From positions 248,001-312,000 of the forward strand of contig CCNA01000001.1 of NCBI GenBank assembly GCA_000824805.1: a stretch of DNA of 64,000 nucleotides, written 5' to 3'. This document shows, one piece after another, positions 28,558-37,052 of the stretch. The translations under genes and the position numbers were made by a program. A model generated the notes under the pieces. The model was not told the DNA's origin. It did not search any database and saw only the letters and a list, made by a program, of their open reading frames with translations. The stretch's first letter is position 1, and the number at the start of each line of letters is the position of its first letter. Origin of the DNA: Mesorhizobium sp. SOD10 (lineage in GTDB: Bacteria; Pseudomonadota; Alphaproteobacteria; Rhizobiales; Rhizobiaceae).

Positions 28558-31500
28558 TCATGTTGCCGCCTCTTCTCTCACCGGCAGAGCTTCGTCCTGC
28601 ACGCCTTCCCTATCCTGGGGCTCCTCGATCCGAAACCATGTCACATAAAGCGCCGGCAGGAACAGCAGAGTGATCGCGGTACCGGCGATGATCCCGCCCA
28701 TCATCGCGTAGGCCATCGGTCCCCAGAACACCTCGCGCGCGATCGGGATCAGCGCCAGGCTGGCGGCGGCGGCCGTCAACGCGATCGGCCGCATGCGGTG
28801 CTCGGTCGCCTCGATCACGGCCGCCCAGCGGTCCTTGCCTTCGGCGACGAGGTGCTCGATCTGCATGATCAGGATGACGGAGTTGCGGATAAGGATGCCG
28901 ATCAGCGCCAGCACGCCGAGAATGGCAACGAAGCCGAGCGGCGCACCGCTGGGCACCAGAGCCGCCACCACGCCGATCAGCCCGAGTGGCGCCACCGCCA
29001 CCACCAGGAACAGGCGCTGGAAGCTCTGCAGCTGTACCATCAGGATGGTCGCCATGATGAACAGCATCAACGGCACCACCGCCGCGATCGGCCCCTGGCT
29101 CTTGGCGCTTTCCTCGACTGAGCCTGCGGTTTCCACTGAATAGCCGGGCGGCAGCTTGGCGATGAAGGCGTCGACCGACGGTTTCAGCTCGTTGACGACG
29201 GTCGCCGGCAACACGTCGCCGACCAGGCCGGCGCGCACGGCGATCGTCGGCGTCCGGTCACGCCGCCATACGGTTGGCTGCTCGAGGTCGTAGCGGAAAT
29301 TGGCGACCGCCGCGAGCGGGATCGACTCACCGTTTCCGGTCGGCAACTGCATGTTCTGCAGCGTCTCGATCGAGCCGCGCTCGGCCTCGCGCGAACGCGC
29401 CACGACATTGATGAGATATGTCGCGTCGCGCACCTGCGTGATCGTCGAGCCGCCCACCGTGCTGTTCAGCGCGCTGGCAATGTCGGAGGACGTGATGCCG
29501 AGCTGACGCGCCTTGTCCTGCAGCACGTCGACCCTCAGCACGCGCTGCGGCTCGTTCCAGTCGAAGGTCGGCGCCGCCAGCTTCGGATTGGCCGAGATCA
29601 AGCCGGCGAATTGCTGTGCGAGCTCCCGCACCGTCTGGATGTCGGGACCGCCGACGCGGTACTGCACCGGCCTGCCGACCGGCGGGCCGAGCTCCAGCAA
29701 TTTGACGAAGGCATCGGTGCCGACGAACTCCTCGCGCAGCAGCTTCTCCAGCGCCGGCTTCACCCGATTGCGGGCTTCGATGCTCTTGGTGACGATGACG
29801 GTCTGGCCGAAATAGGGATTGGCCGGCTGCACGTCATAGGCGAGCACGAAGCGCACAGCGCCCTGGCCGATATAAGAGGAAAAATGGTCGATGTCGGGAT
29901 TGCCGACCAGCGCCCGCTGCTCGAAGCGTTCCATCTGGTCGCGCGTCTCCGTGATCGAGGAGTTTTGCGGCAGGTTCCAGTCGACGATCAACTCCGGCCG
30001 GTCGGAAGGCGGGAAGAACTGCTGCTGGACGAGGCCGAAGCCGGCGACCGAGGCGGCGAACAGAAGCACCGTCACGATGATAGTCAGCCAATGGCGGCGA
30101 ACGGAAAAGATAAGCACGCGCCTGAACAGCGCGGTGAAGCGACCGGGCTGGTCGTGATGCTTGGTCTTCATCGTCGCCGGCAGGATGGTGATCCCGAGCA
30201 GCGGCGCGAAGAGCACCGCCACGATCCATGACACAAGCAGCGACACCGCGATGACGACGAAGAGCGTGAAGGTGTATTCGCCGGCGGCGCTCGAGTTGAG
30301 GCCGATCGGGATGAAGCCGGCGACCGTCACCAGCGTTCCCGTCAACATCGGGAAGGCGGTCGAGGTATAGACATAGGTCGCCGCCTTGCGCAGGTTGTCG
30401 CCGATCTCCAGCCGCGCCACCATCATCTCCACCGCGATCATCGCGTCGTCGACCAAAAGGCCGAGCGCGATGATCAGCGCGCCGAGCGAAATGCGCTGCA
30501 GCGATATGCCGAGATATTCCATGACCGTGAAGGTGATCGCCAGCACCAGAGGTATCGACAGCGCGACCACGAAGCCTGCGCGCAGCCCGAGACTGATGAA
30601 GGACACCGCGAGCACGATCGCGACCGCCTCGAACAGCGCCCGCGTGAAGCCCGAGACCGCCTCCTTGACGATCACCGGCTGGTCGGCGACCAGATGCACG
30701 CCGACACCGACCGGCAGATCGGCCAGCACCTTCTGCATCTCCTCGTGCAACGCCTCACCGAATTTCAGCAGATTGGCGTTGGGCTTCATGCCGATGGCAA
30801 GGCCGATCGCGTCCTGGCCGTTGAAGCGAAACAGCGCCGTCGGCGGGTCGACATAGCCGCGTCTGATCGTCGCCACGTCGCTCAGCCGGAAGAAGCGGTC
30901 GTCGACGCGCAGATTGATGGCCCGCAGGCTTTCCTCGGAGGTGAACTGGCCGCCGACGCGCACGCTGATGCGCTCCGGGCCGGTCTCAATGACACCGGAC
31001 GGCGTGATTGCGTTCTGCGCCTGCAGGCTGGCGACGATCGCCTGCTGGTTGAGGCCGAGCGCCGCGATCTGGCGCGTCGAGAATTCGAGATAGATGGCCT
31101 CGTCCTGCGCGCCGACCAGATCGACCTTGCCGGCATTCGGCACGGTCAGGATTTTGGTCCGCACATCCTCGACATAATCGCGCAATTGGCGCGGCGTCAG
31201 CCCGTCGGCGGTGAAGGCATAGATGTTGCCGGAGACGTCGCCGAAGCGGTCGTTGAAGAACGGTCCCTGCACGCCCTGGGGAAACTGCGCCTTGATGTCG
31301 TTGATCATATTGCGCACCTGAAGCCAGTTCGGCACGACGTCGCGCGCCTTGGTGGTGTCCTTCAGGTTGACGAAGATGACGGTCTGGCCGGCGGTGGTGA
31401 TCGATTTGCTGTAGTCGAGGCTGTCGAGCTCCTCGAGCTTCTTCTCGATGCGGTCGGTCACCTGCTGCACCGTCTCCTTGACCGAGGCGCCTGGCCAGTT

Positions 31501-31656
31501 GGCCTGGATGATCATGGTCTTGATGGTGAAGGCGGGGTCTTCCTCGCGGCCAAGATTGAGATAGGAGAAGATGCCGGCCACCACGAAGACCAGCATGAAA
31601 TACCAGACCAGCGAACGGTGGTTGAGCGCCCAATCGGAGAGATTGAAGCCCTTCAT
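28558..31656 (-). CDS. RND efflux pump inner-membrane transporter
   Basis: A 1032-residue RND permease with the duplicated layout of 12 spans and two large periplasmic loops. The proton-relay aspartate pair in the fourth span is present (LLVDDAMIAVEM, about residue 400). The N terminus is MKGFNLSDWALNHRSLVWYF. With its two adaptor genes it resembles the TriABC-type pumps that use two different membrane-fusion proteins. The start overlaps the stop of the adjacent adaptor in TGATG. No outer-membrane channel gene lies next to it, so a TolC-like protein encoded elsewhere would be needed. Substrates are unknown. Confidence 0.9.
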   Translation of the reverse strand: MKGFNLSDWALNHRSLVWYFMLVFVVAGIFSYLNLGREEDPAFTIKTMIIQANWPGASVKETVQQVTDRIEKKLEELDSLDYSKSITTAGQTVIFVNLKDTTKARDVVPNWLQVRNMINDIKAQFPQGVQGPFFNDRFGDVSGNIYAFTADGLTPRQLRDYVEDVRTKILTVPNAGKVDLVGAQDEAIYLEFSTRQIAALGLNQQAIVASLQAQNAITPSGVIETGPERISVRVGGQFTSEESLRAINLRVDDRFFRLSDVATIRRGYVDPPTALFRFNGQDAIGLAIGMKPNANLLKFGEALHEEMQKVLADLPVGVGVHLVADQPVIVKEAVSGFTRALFEAVAIVLAVSFISLGLRAGFVVALSIPLVLAITFTVMEYLGISLQRISLGALIIALGLLVDDAMIAVEMMVARLEIGDNLRKAATYVYTSTAFPMLTGTLVTVAGFIPIGLNSSAAGEYTFTLFVVIAVSLLVSWIVAVLFAPLLGITILPATMKTKHHDQPGRFTALFRRVLIFSVRRHWLTIIVTVLLFAASVAGFGLVQQQFFPPSDRPELIVDWNLPQNSSITETRDQMERFEQRALVGNPDIDHFSSYIGQGAVRFVLAYDVQPANPYFGQTVIVTKSIEARNRVKPALEKLLREEFVGTDAFVKLLELGPPVGRPVQYRVGGPDIQTVRELAQQFAGLISANPKLAAPTFDWNEPQRVLRVDVLQDKARQLGITSSDIASALNSTVGGSTITQVRDATYLINVVARSREAERGSIETLQNMQLPTGNGESIPLAAVANFRYDLEQPTVWRRDRTPTIAVRAGLVGDVLPATVVNELKPSVDAFIAKLPPGYSVETAGSVEESAKSQGPIAAVVPLMLFIMATILMVQLQSFQRLFLVVAVAPLGLIGVVAALVPSGAPLGFVAILGVLALIGILIRNSVILIMQIEHLVAEGKDRWAAVIEATEHRMRPIALTAAAASLALIPIAREVFWGPMAYAMMGGIIAGTAITLLFLPALYVTWFRIEEPQDREGVQDEALPVREEAAT

Positions 31657-32729
31657 CAGACCCCGCCCTCCGGCACTTTGACCTTCTGGCCCTCGCTCAG
31701 ACTGTGGACGCCGGCGGTGACGACGCGCATGCCGGCCTCGAGCCCTCCTGCGACCGTGAAGCTGCCGCCGCTCTTAAAGGCGACCTTGATCTCGCGCGTG
31801 CTTACGCTGGAGGATTGCGGATCGACGATCCAGACCTTTTGCGAGCCGTCCCTTTCGAGCAGCGCCGACATCGGCAGCTCGATCGTTGGTTCGACCTTGG
31901 TCATGCGCGTTGCGGTAATCGTCGAGCCGAGCCGAAATGCCGTCGGCGGATTCACCAACGTCAGCCTGACGCGTCGTGTGCGGGTTGCGCCTTCCGATTG
32001 CGGCGCGACTTCGCGCAGCTTGGCCTCGGTTTTGATGCTTGGCAAGGACTGCAGGACGATCTCGAAGGGCATGCCGACGGTGAGGTCGCCGGTCAGTTGA
32101 TCGGGGATGTCGACCACTGCCTCGCGCGGGTCGTTGCGCGCCACCGTGACGACGGTCTGCCCGGCCGAAACGGTCTGGCCGACCTCGGCGCCGGTAGCGG
32201 TGACGACGCCATCGAAATCGGAGAACAGTCGGGCATAGCCGAGCTGCTCCTGCGACTTTGCCAAAGCGGCATTGGCGCGCTCGACGCCGGCTTCCGCCGC
32301 CTGCCGCGCTTGTCTTGCGGCATCGAATGTAGCTTGCGAGATATTGGCCGAGGCGAGCAATTGCCGCTGGCGATCCTCGCTGGCGGCGGCATTGATGAAC
32401 TGCGCCTGCGCGTTCGACAGATCGGCCTTCGAGGCCTGGACCGCGAGCTCAAGCGCCGTCGGATCGAGCGCCGCGATCGTCGTGCCCTTGGTGACGAGAT
32501 CGCCGACCTTGACGTCGCGCGAGACGACGCGGCCGAGCAGGCGGAATGCAAGGTCGGCGCTGTATTGCGGCTCGACCGAACCGGCGAAGCCGAAGGTCTC
32601 GACCGTCTTCGGTTCGACCACCACCGACAGAACCGGTCGGATGACCTCCGGCGGCTGCTCTTCCGAGCGCGAGCAGGCGGCAAGCGCTGCAACGACGAGC
32701 AGGAGAGCGACGTGCGGCAGCCGGCTCAT
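31656..32729 (-). CDS. RND efflux periplasmic adaptor, lipoprotein (second adaptor)
   Basis: A 357-residue membrane-fusion protein. The N terminus MSRLPHVALLLVVAALAAC ends in a lipobox, so it is likely lipid-anchored at Cys19. A lipoyl-like half (LLGRVVSRDVKVGDLVTKGT), an alpha-helical hairpin rich in Ala/Gln (about residues 95-165) and the second lipoyl half (GVVTATGAEVGQTVSAGQTV) follow in order, then beta-barrel and membrane-proximal domains. It overlaps the first adaptor by four bases and the RND gene by one. Confidence 0.9.
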   Translation of the reverse strand: MSRLPHVALLLVVAALAACSRSEEQPPEVIRPVLSVVVEPKTVETFGFAGSVEPQYSADLAFRLLGRVVSRDVKVGDLVTKGTTIAALDPTALELAVQASKADLSNAQAQFINAAASEDRQRQLLASANISQATFDAARQARQAAEAGVERANAALAKSQEQLGYARLFSDFDGVVTATGAEVGQTVSAGQTVVTVARNDPREAVVDIPDQLTGDLTVGMPFEIVLQSLPSIKTEAKLREVAPQSEGATRTRRVRLTLVNPPTAFRLGSTITATRMTKVEPTIELPMSALLERDGSQKVWIVDPQSSSVSTREIKVAFKSGGSFTVAGGLEAGMRVVTAGVHSLSEGQKVKVPEGGV

Positions 32730-33862
32730 TGGCTTGCCCCTGCCACGTCAACCGTCTGGCCGGGGCTGAGCAACTGCCCGCCGGCAGTGACGACGCTCTG
32801 GCCTTCCTGCAAGCCCTTGTTGACGGCGACCACGCCGGAATCGAAGGCGAGCACCTCGACCGGCGCGGGGGTGACGGCCTTGCTCGACGGGTCGAGGATC
32901 CAGACGGCGGGCTTGCCGGCGGTCGAGGTCAGCGCCTGCCAGGGCAGCAATATGGCTTTGACTGGCCGGGCGCTGACCGTGCCGATCACCGCTGCACCCA
33001 GCGGCATGCCGGCGGGCGTGTCGGGGATGCCGACCTTGACCCGGATCGATCCCGACCGGGTATCGACCGCCGGCGAAATCTCGCGCACCTTGCCGACCGC
33101 GCGGACCTGCGGGTCCGACAGAAGCGTGATCGTTACCGCAGGCGAGGGCGGCGTCTCGGCAACCAGCGTCTCTTGCACGTCGAAGACCGCATCGCGGTCG
33201 CCGTCCTCGGCGATGGTGAACACGGTCTGCGCCGCCTGAACCACCTGCCCGGCCTCGACTTGGCGCGCCGTGATGACGCCGGCGGCGCCCGCCTTGAGCT
33301 CGGTGAAGGACAGGCTGTCCTTGGCATTGGCCAAGGCGCTTTGCGCGGCGTCGACGCTGCCCTGCGCCACTTTCACCGTCTGGTTGGCGGTGTCGAATTC
33401 CCGTCTGGTCGTAAAACCCTGCGAAAGCAGCGTCTTTTGCCGCTGGTAAGTGGCCGCGGCCTGGGTGAGTTGCGCCTGTGCGGCGTCGAGATCGGCCTGG
33501 GCCGAACGCAGGTCCGCTTCCTGCTCCTGCGGCTCGATGCGGGCAAGCACCGCGCCCTGGGCGACATGCTGGCCGACATCGACCAGCCGCTCGGCGACCC
33601 GGCCGCCGATGCGGAATGACAGATTGGTGAGCGTGCGAGCCGCGATCACCCCGGTCAGCGAGGTTCGCGGCGCGTAGTCGGCGAGCGCAACCGTCTGCGC
33701 CGTTACCATCACCGGCAATTTCTTTTCCGCCGCTTGCTGCTTCTGGCAGCCGGACATCGAAATCGCCGCGCTGGCGCAGGCCAGCAGCAAAAAGATTTTT
33801 GAACGACAAAGAAAGAGAAGCGGCGAAGACGGCAAGGCGGACGATGTCGCGTTCCTGCTCAT
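32726..33862 (-). CDS. RND efflux periplasmic adaptor, lipoprotein (first adaptor)
   Basis: A 378-residue membrane-fusion protein and first gene of the three-gene pump operon. The start at 33862 (MSRNATSSALPS) has GAGGGG upstream; a longer start at 33916 is less likely. A lipoprotein signal ends in ISMSGCQKQ. The lipoyl halves are FRIGGRVAERLVDVGQHVAQ and GVITARQVEAGQVVQAAQTV, with a long helical hairpin between them. It is clearly different in sequence from the second adaptor. No regulator of the TetR or MarR type is encoded next to the operon. Confidence 0.88.
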   Translation of the reverse strand: MSRNATSSALPSSPLLFLCRSKIFLLLACASAAISMSGCQKQQAAEKKLPVMVTAQTVALADYAPRTSLTGVIAARTLTNLSFRIGGRVAERLVDVGQHVAQGAVLARIEPQEQEADLRSAQADLDAAQAQLTQAAATYQRQKTLLSQGFTTRREFDTANQTVKVAQGSVDAAQSALANAKDSLSFTELKAGAAGVITARQVEAGQVVQAAQTVFTIAEDGDRDAVFDVQETLVAETPPSPAVTITLLSDPQVRAVGKVREISPAVDTRSGSIRVKVGIPDTPAGMPLGAAVIGTVSARPVKAILLPWQALTSTAGKPAVWILDPSSKAVTPAPVEVLAFDSGVVAVNKGLQEGQSVVTAGGQLLSPGQTVDVAGASQ

Positions 33863-34111
33863 GGTTCCCCTCAACCCGTGGGAGCCGCTCCTGACGGCGG
33901 CACGTCGCGGATGCAATGAGATTAATCGATCGGCGGGAAAAGGAAACCATTTCCGCGGCGCTCGTCATCACTCTGGTTAAGACCGCCACCCGTCAGGCCC
34001 AATGGACTGGGCCAATGTGCCGACTTGAGGAAAACGTGAAATAAGGTCAGAAGGGTTTCGATCAACGGAACGGGTGCGATCCTGACGAGGGACGGCCCGA
34101 TGAGGAACGCG

Positions 34112-35389
34112 ATGAAGAATTCAGCCATTTCCGAACGCAAGAACCAGTCGATCTCGCGCGGTGTCGGCATGACGACGCAGATCTACGCCGATCGCGCCGA
34201 GAATTCGGAAATCTGGGATGTCGAAGGCCGCCGCTATATCGACTTCTCCTCGGGCATCGCCGTGGTCAACACCGGCCATCGCCATCCGAAGGTGATCGAG
34301 GCGGTCAAGGCGCAGCTCGACCGTTTCACCCACACCTGCCACCAGGTCGTGCCCTATGAGAGCTATGTGCATCTCGCCGAGCGCCTGAACGGCATGCTAC
34401 CCGGCAAGTTCGACAAGAAGACGATCTTCGTCACCACCGGCGCCGAGGCGGTCGAGAACGCCGTCAAGATCGCGCGCAACGCCACCGGCCGCCAGGCGGT
34501 CATCGCCTTTTCCGGCGGCTTCCACGGTCGCACCTTCATGGGCATGGCGCTGACCGGCAAGGTCGTGCCCTACAAGGTCGGCTTCGGCGCCATGCCGGCC
34601 GATGTCTTCCACGCCCCGTTCCCTGTTGCGCTGCACGGCGTCTCGGTCGCGGATTCGCTTGCCGCGCTCGACAAGCTGTTCAAGGCCGATGTCGATCCGG
34701 GCCGCGTTGCCGCCATCATCGTCGAGCCGGTTCAGGGTGAGGGCGGCTTCTATGAAGCGCCACGCGATTTCATGACCGCACTGCGCAAGATCTGCGACCA
34801 GCATGGCATCCTGTTGATAGCGGACGAGGTGCAGACCGGCTTTGCCCGCACCGGCAAGATGTTCGCCATGGAGCATCATGACGTTGCGCCCGACCTTACC
34901 ACCATGGCCAAGAGCCTTGCCGGCGGCTTCCCGCTCTCGGCGGTCACCGGCCGCGCCGAGATCATGGACGCGCCCGGTCCTGGCGGTCTCGGCGGCACCT
35001 ATGGCGGCAGCCCGATCGGCGTCGCTGCGGCCCATGCGGTGCTTGACGTCATCGACGAGGAAAAACTCTGCGACCGCGCCAATGCGCTCGGCGCCAGGCT
35101 GAAGCAGCGGCTGGTGTCGATCCGCGAGGACGTGCCGGAGATCGTCGACATCCGCGGCCCGGGCTTCATGAACGCCGTCGAGTTCAACGACGTGACGAAG
35201 GGCCTGCCCTCGGCGGAGTTCGCCAACGCGGTCAGGTTGAAGGCGTTGGACAAGGGCCTCATCCTGCTCACCTGCGGCGTCTACGGCAACGTCATCCGCT
35301 TCCTGTCGCCGATCACCATTCAGGACGGCGTCATGACCGAGGCGCTGGACATCCTGGAAAGCTCGATCCGCGAAGCGCGGGCGGCCTAA
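34112..35389 (+). CDS. gabT: 4-aminobutyrate aminotransferase
   Basis: About 425 residues, class III PLP-dependent aminotransferase. Key pieces are IYADRAENSEIWDVEGRRYI, the glycine-rich TTGAEAVENAVKIAR, the PLP-contact DEVQTGFARTGKMFAMEH and the Schiff-base lysine in TTMAKSLAGGFP (about residue 267). The enzyme moves the amino group of GABA to 2-oxoglutarate, giving succinate semialdehyde. A partner succinate-semialdehyde dehydrogenase gene is not adjacent. The start at 34112 (MKNSAISERKNQ) matches the family; 34100 is also open. The 250 nt upstream hold only a short GGCCCA/TGGGCC hairpin near 34000. It overlaps the convergent reductase by four bases. Confidence 0.9.
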   Translation: MKNSAISERKNQSISRGVGMTTQIYADRAENSEIWDVEGRRYIDFSSGIAVVNTGHRHPKVIEAVKAQLDRFTHTCHQVVPYESYVHLAERLNGMLPGKFDKKTIFVTTGAEAVENAVKIARNATGRQAVIAFSGGFHGRTFMGMALTGKVVPYKVGFGAMPADVFHAPFPVALHGVSVADSLAALDKLFKADVDPGRVAAIIVEPVQGEGGFYEAPRDFMTALRKICDQHGILLIADEVQTGFARTGKMFAMEHHDVAPDLTTMAKSLAGGFPLSAVTGRAEIMDAPGPGGLGGTYGGSPIGVAAAHAVLDVIDEEKLCDRANALGARLKQRLVSIREDVPEIVDIRGPGFMNAVEFNDVTKGLPSAEFANAVRLKALDKGLILLTCGVYGNVIRFLSPITIQDGVMTEALDILESSIREARAA

Positions 35390-36639
35390 CCGGCGGCTCT
35401 TGCCGGCTCGCCTTCGCTGAAGGCCGCAAGCGCCGCCTTCAGCGCATCCGGCCCGCCTGACACCGTCTGCGGCGTCGGCGAGAAGCCGGCGCCCAGCATC
35501 TTGCGGCCAAGCATATGGTCGGCCGGGCGGTTGACGGATTCGATGCCGAGCAGCCGGCTGCCGGCATAGTGGTAGATCGAGAACTTGTTCTCGGCGAGAT
35601 CGCCCAGCACCACATGGTGATCGCCGCCTTGCGTCAGCCCCACCATCTGCAGCTTCATGTCGCCGATATCCGACCAGAACCACGGCACCGCCGTGAACGG
35701 CTCGGCATGGCCGAGGATGGTGCGGGCGGCGAGCCTTGCCTGGTCGGTGGCGTTCTGCACGGATTCCAGCCGCACGTCGCCGCCGGTGAACCAATGGCGA
35801 TAGGAGGCCGCGTCGCCGATGGCGAGGATTTCGGGAAGCGAGCTTTGCATATGCTGGTCGACGCGGATGCCGTTGCCGATGGCCAGGCCGGCGGCCTCCG
35901 CCAGTTCGAGATTGGGCACCACACCGATGCCGATGATCACCATCTGCGCCGGCAGGCGTTCGCCGCCGGACGTGATCGCGGCCGATACGCGGCCATTGTC
36001 GCCTTCGAGACGGGCAATGGTGGTGCCGGTGAGCACGCGCACGCCGATCGCTTCCAGGCGCTGGCGCACATGGGCGGCGATGACCGGCGCCACGGCGCGG
36101 CCGAGCAGCCGGTCGACGGCCTCGACCACGGTGACGTTGCGGCCGGCGGCCCTCAGCGTCGCCGCGATCTCCAGCCCGATGAAGCCGCCGCCGAGAATGA
36201 CCACGTCCTCGCTCTGCGCGCTGAGCTCGCGGATCAGGCGCGCATCGGCCAGCGAGCGCAACGAGACCACGCCGGCAAGGCCGGCGCCGTCGAGCTTGAG
36301 CAGACGCGGCCGCGAGCCGGTCGCGAGCACCAGCCGGTCGAAGCCGAGCTTTCCACCGCCTGCGACATTCAACCGGCCCGCGCGGGCATCGATGCTGTCG
36401 ATGCGCGCGCCCGGCCGGTAATCGATGCTGTTGCCCGAATAGAAGGCTTCACCGCGCAAGAGCTGCGGCTTGGCCTCGGCGTCCTTGATGAAGGTCTTGG
36501 ACAGCGGCGGCTTGTGATAGGGCAGTTCCTTCTCGTCGCCGATCAGGACAACTGGTCCGTCGTAGCCCTCTTCGCGCAGGCTGGCGGCGGCCTGCACGCC
36601 GGCATGGCCCGCACCGACAATCACAATCCCGTTCGTCAT
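35386..36639 (-). CDS. NAD(P)/FAD-dependent ferredoxin reductase
   Basis: A 417-residue flavoprotein of the rhodocoxin/putidaredoxin reductase type. The FAD-binding motif GAGHAGVQAAASL is at the N terminus, LPYHKPPLSKTFIKD follows, and the NAD-binding motif GGGFIGLEIAATL is in the middle. The FAD-binding segment ILAIGDAASYRHWF and a C-terminal reductase domain complete it. It would pass electrons from NAD(P)H to a [2Fe-2S] ferredoxin serving a P450 or oxygenase; none is adjacent. It is divergent from the iron operon, whose Irr box lies 153 nt upstream of this start, so shared regulation is possible but unproven. Confidence 0.85.
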   Translation of the reverse strand: MTNGIVIVGAGHAGVQAAASLREEGYDGPVVLIGDEKELPYHKPPLSKTFIKDAEAKPQLLRGEAFYSGNSIDYRPGARIDSIDARAGRLNVAGGGKLGFDRLVLATGSRPRLLKLDGAGLAGVVSLRSLADARLIRELSAQSEDVVILGGGFIGLEIAATLRAAGRNVTVVEAVDRLLGRAVAPVIAAHVRQRLEAIGVRVLTGTTIARLEGDNGRVSAAITSGGERLPAQMVIIGIGVVPNLELAEAAGLAIGNGIRVDQHMQSSLPEILAIGDAASYRHWFTGGDVRLESVQNATDQARLAARTILGHAEPFTAVPWFWSDIGDMKLQMVGLTQGGDHHVVLGDLAENKFSIYHYAGSRLLGIESVNRPADHMLGRKMLGAGFSPTPQTVSGGPDALKAALAAFSEGEPARAAG

Positions 36640-36791
36640 CGCAATCCTTTTTTGTTTGCAAATCTAGGCTCTTGCGCCAGGTGGCGATTGTCTGCCACCG
36701 CCGCAAGAGCCGCGGATCGGGTCGCACCCAGAATGGCTCTCTGTCAATCGGGCCAGCGAGGTCGTGCTGGGCCTAAAGTTGATATTTGTAG

Positions 36792-36808
36792 TTTAGAATA
36801 ATTCTAAA
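36792..36808. promoter_or_regulatory. Irr box (iron control element)
   Basis: The sequence TTTAGAA-TAA-TTCTAAA is a perfect 7-bp inverted repeat with a 3-nt spacer and matches the Irr box/ICE consensus (TTTAGAA-N3-TTCTAAA) known from rhizobia. It lies about 245 nt before the imelysin gene and 153 nt from the divergent ferredoxin reductase. Irr is a heme-responsive Fur-family regulator that represses iron-storage and heme genes when iron is scarce. The operon it precedes includes bacterioferritin, which fits. Confidence 0.85.
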
Positions 36809-36965
36809 TTATTGTTTCGATTGAATTTTTTCTGTTGCGCCAGTTGACTCCCGGCCTCTCCGTCGCTTTATGGAGAGCCGCGCGCAAAGCGCATTCCTTT
36901 GATGTCTGGGCCTTGAACCCTTTCGATTGGAGGCAAGTGGGTGACTTTATCGCGAACCGCGCATC

Positions 36966-37025
36966 GGCGCGGCCACCATTTTTACCGGCATGCTCATGCC
37001 TCGGCGCGGGTGGGCGCCTTTTATT
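36966..37025 (+). promoter_or_regulatory. Terminator-like hairpin in the leader of the iron operon
   Basis: Arms GGCGC-GG-CCACC (36966-36977) and GGTGG-GCGCC (37009-37018) pair over ten base pairs with a 2-nt bulge. The loop holds a second hairpin, GGCAT-GCTC-ATGCC (36987-37000). TTTTATT follows at once. The structure sits 28 nt before the imelysin start codon in a leader of about 240 nt after the Irr box. It could be an attenuator or an RNA-stabilising element. Confidence 0.45.
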
Positions 37026-37052
37026 GAATTTCCAAAGAACCGGAGAACGATA

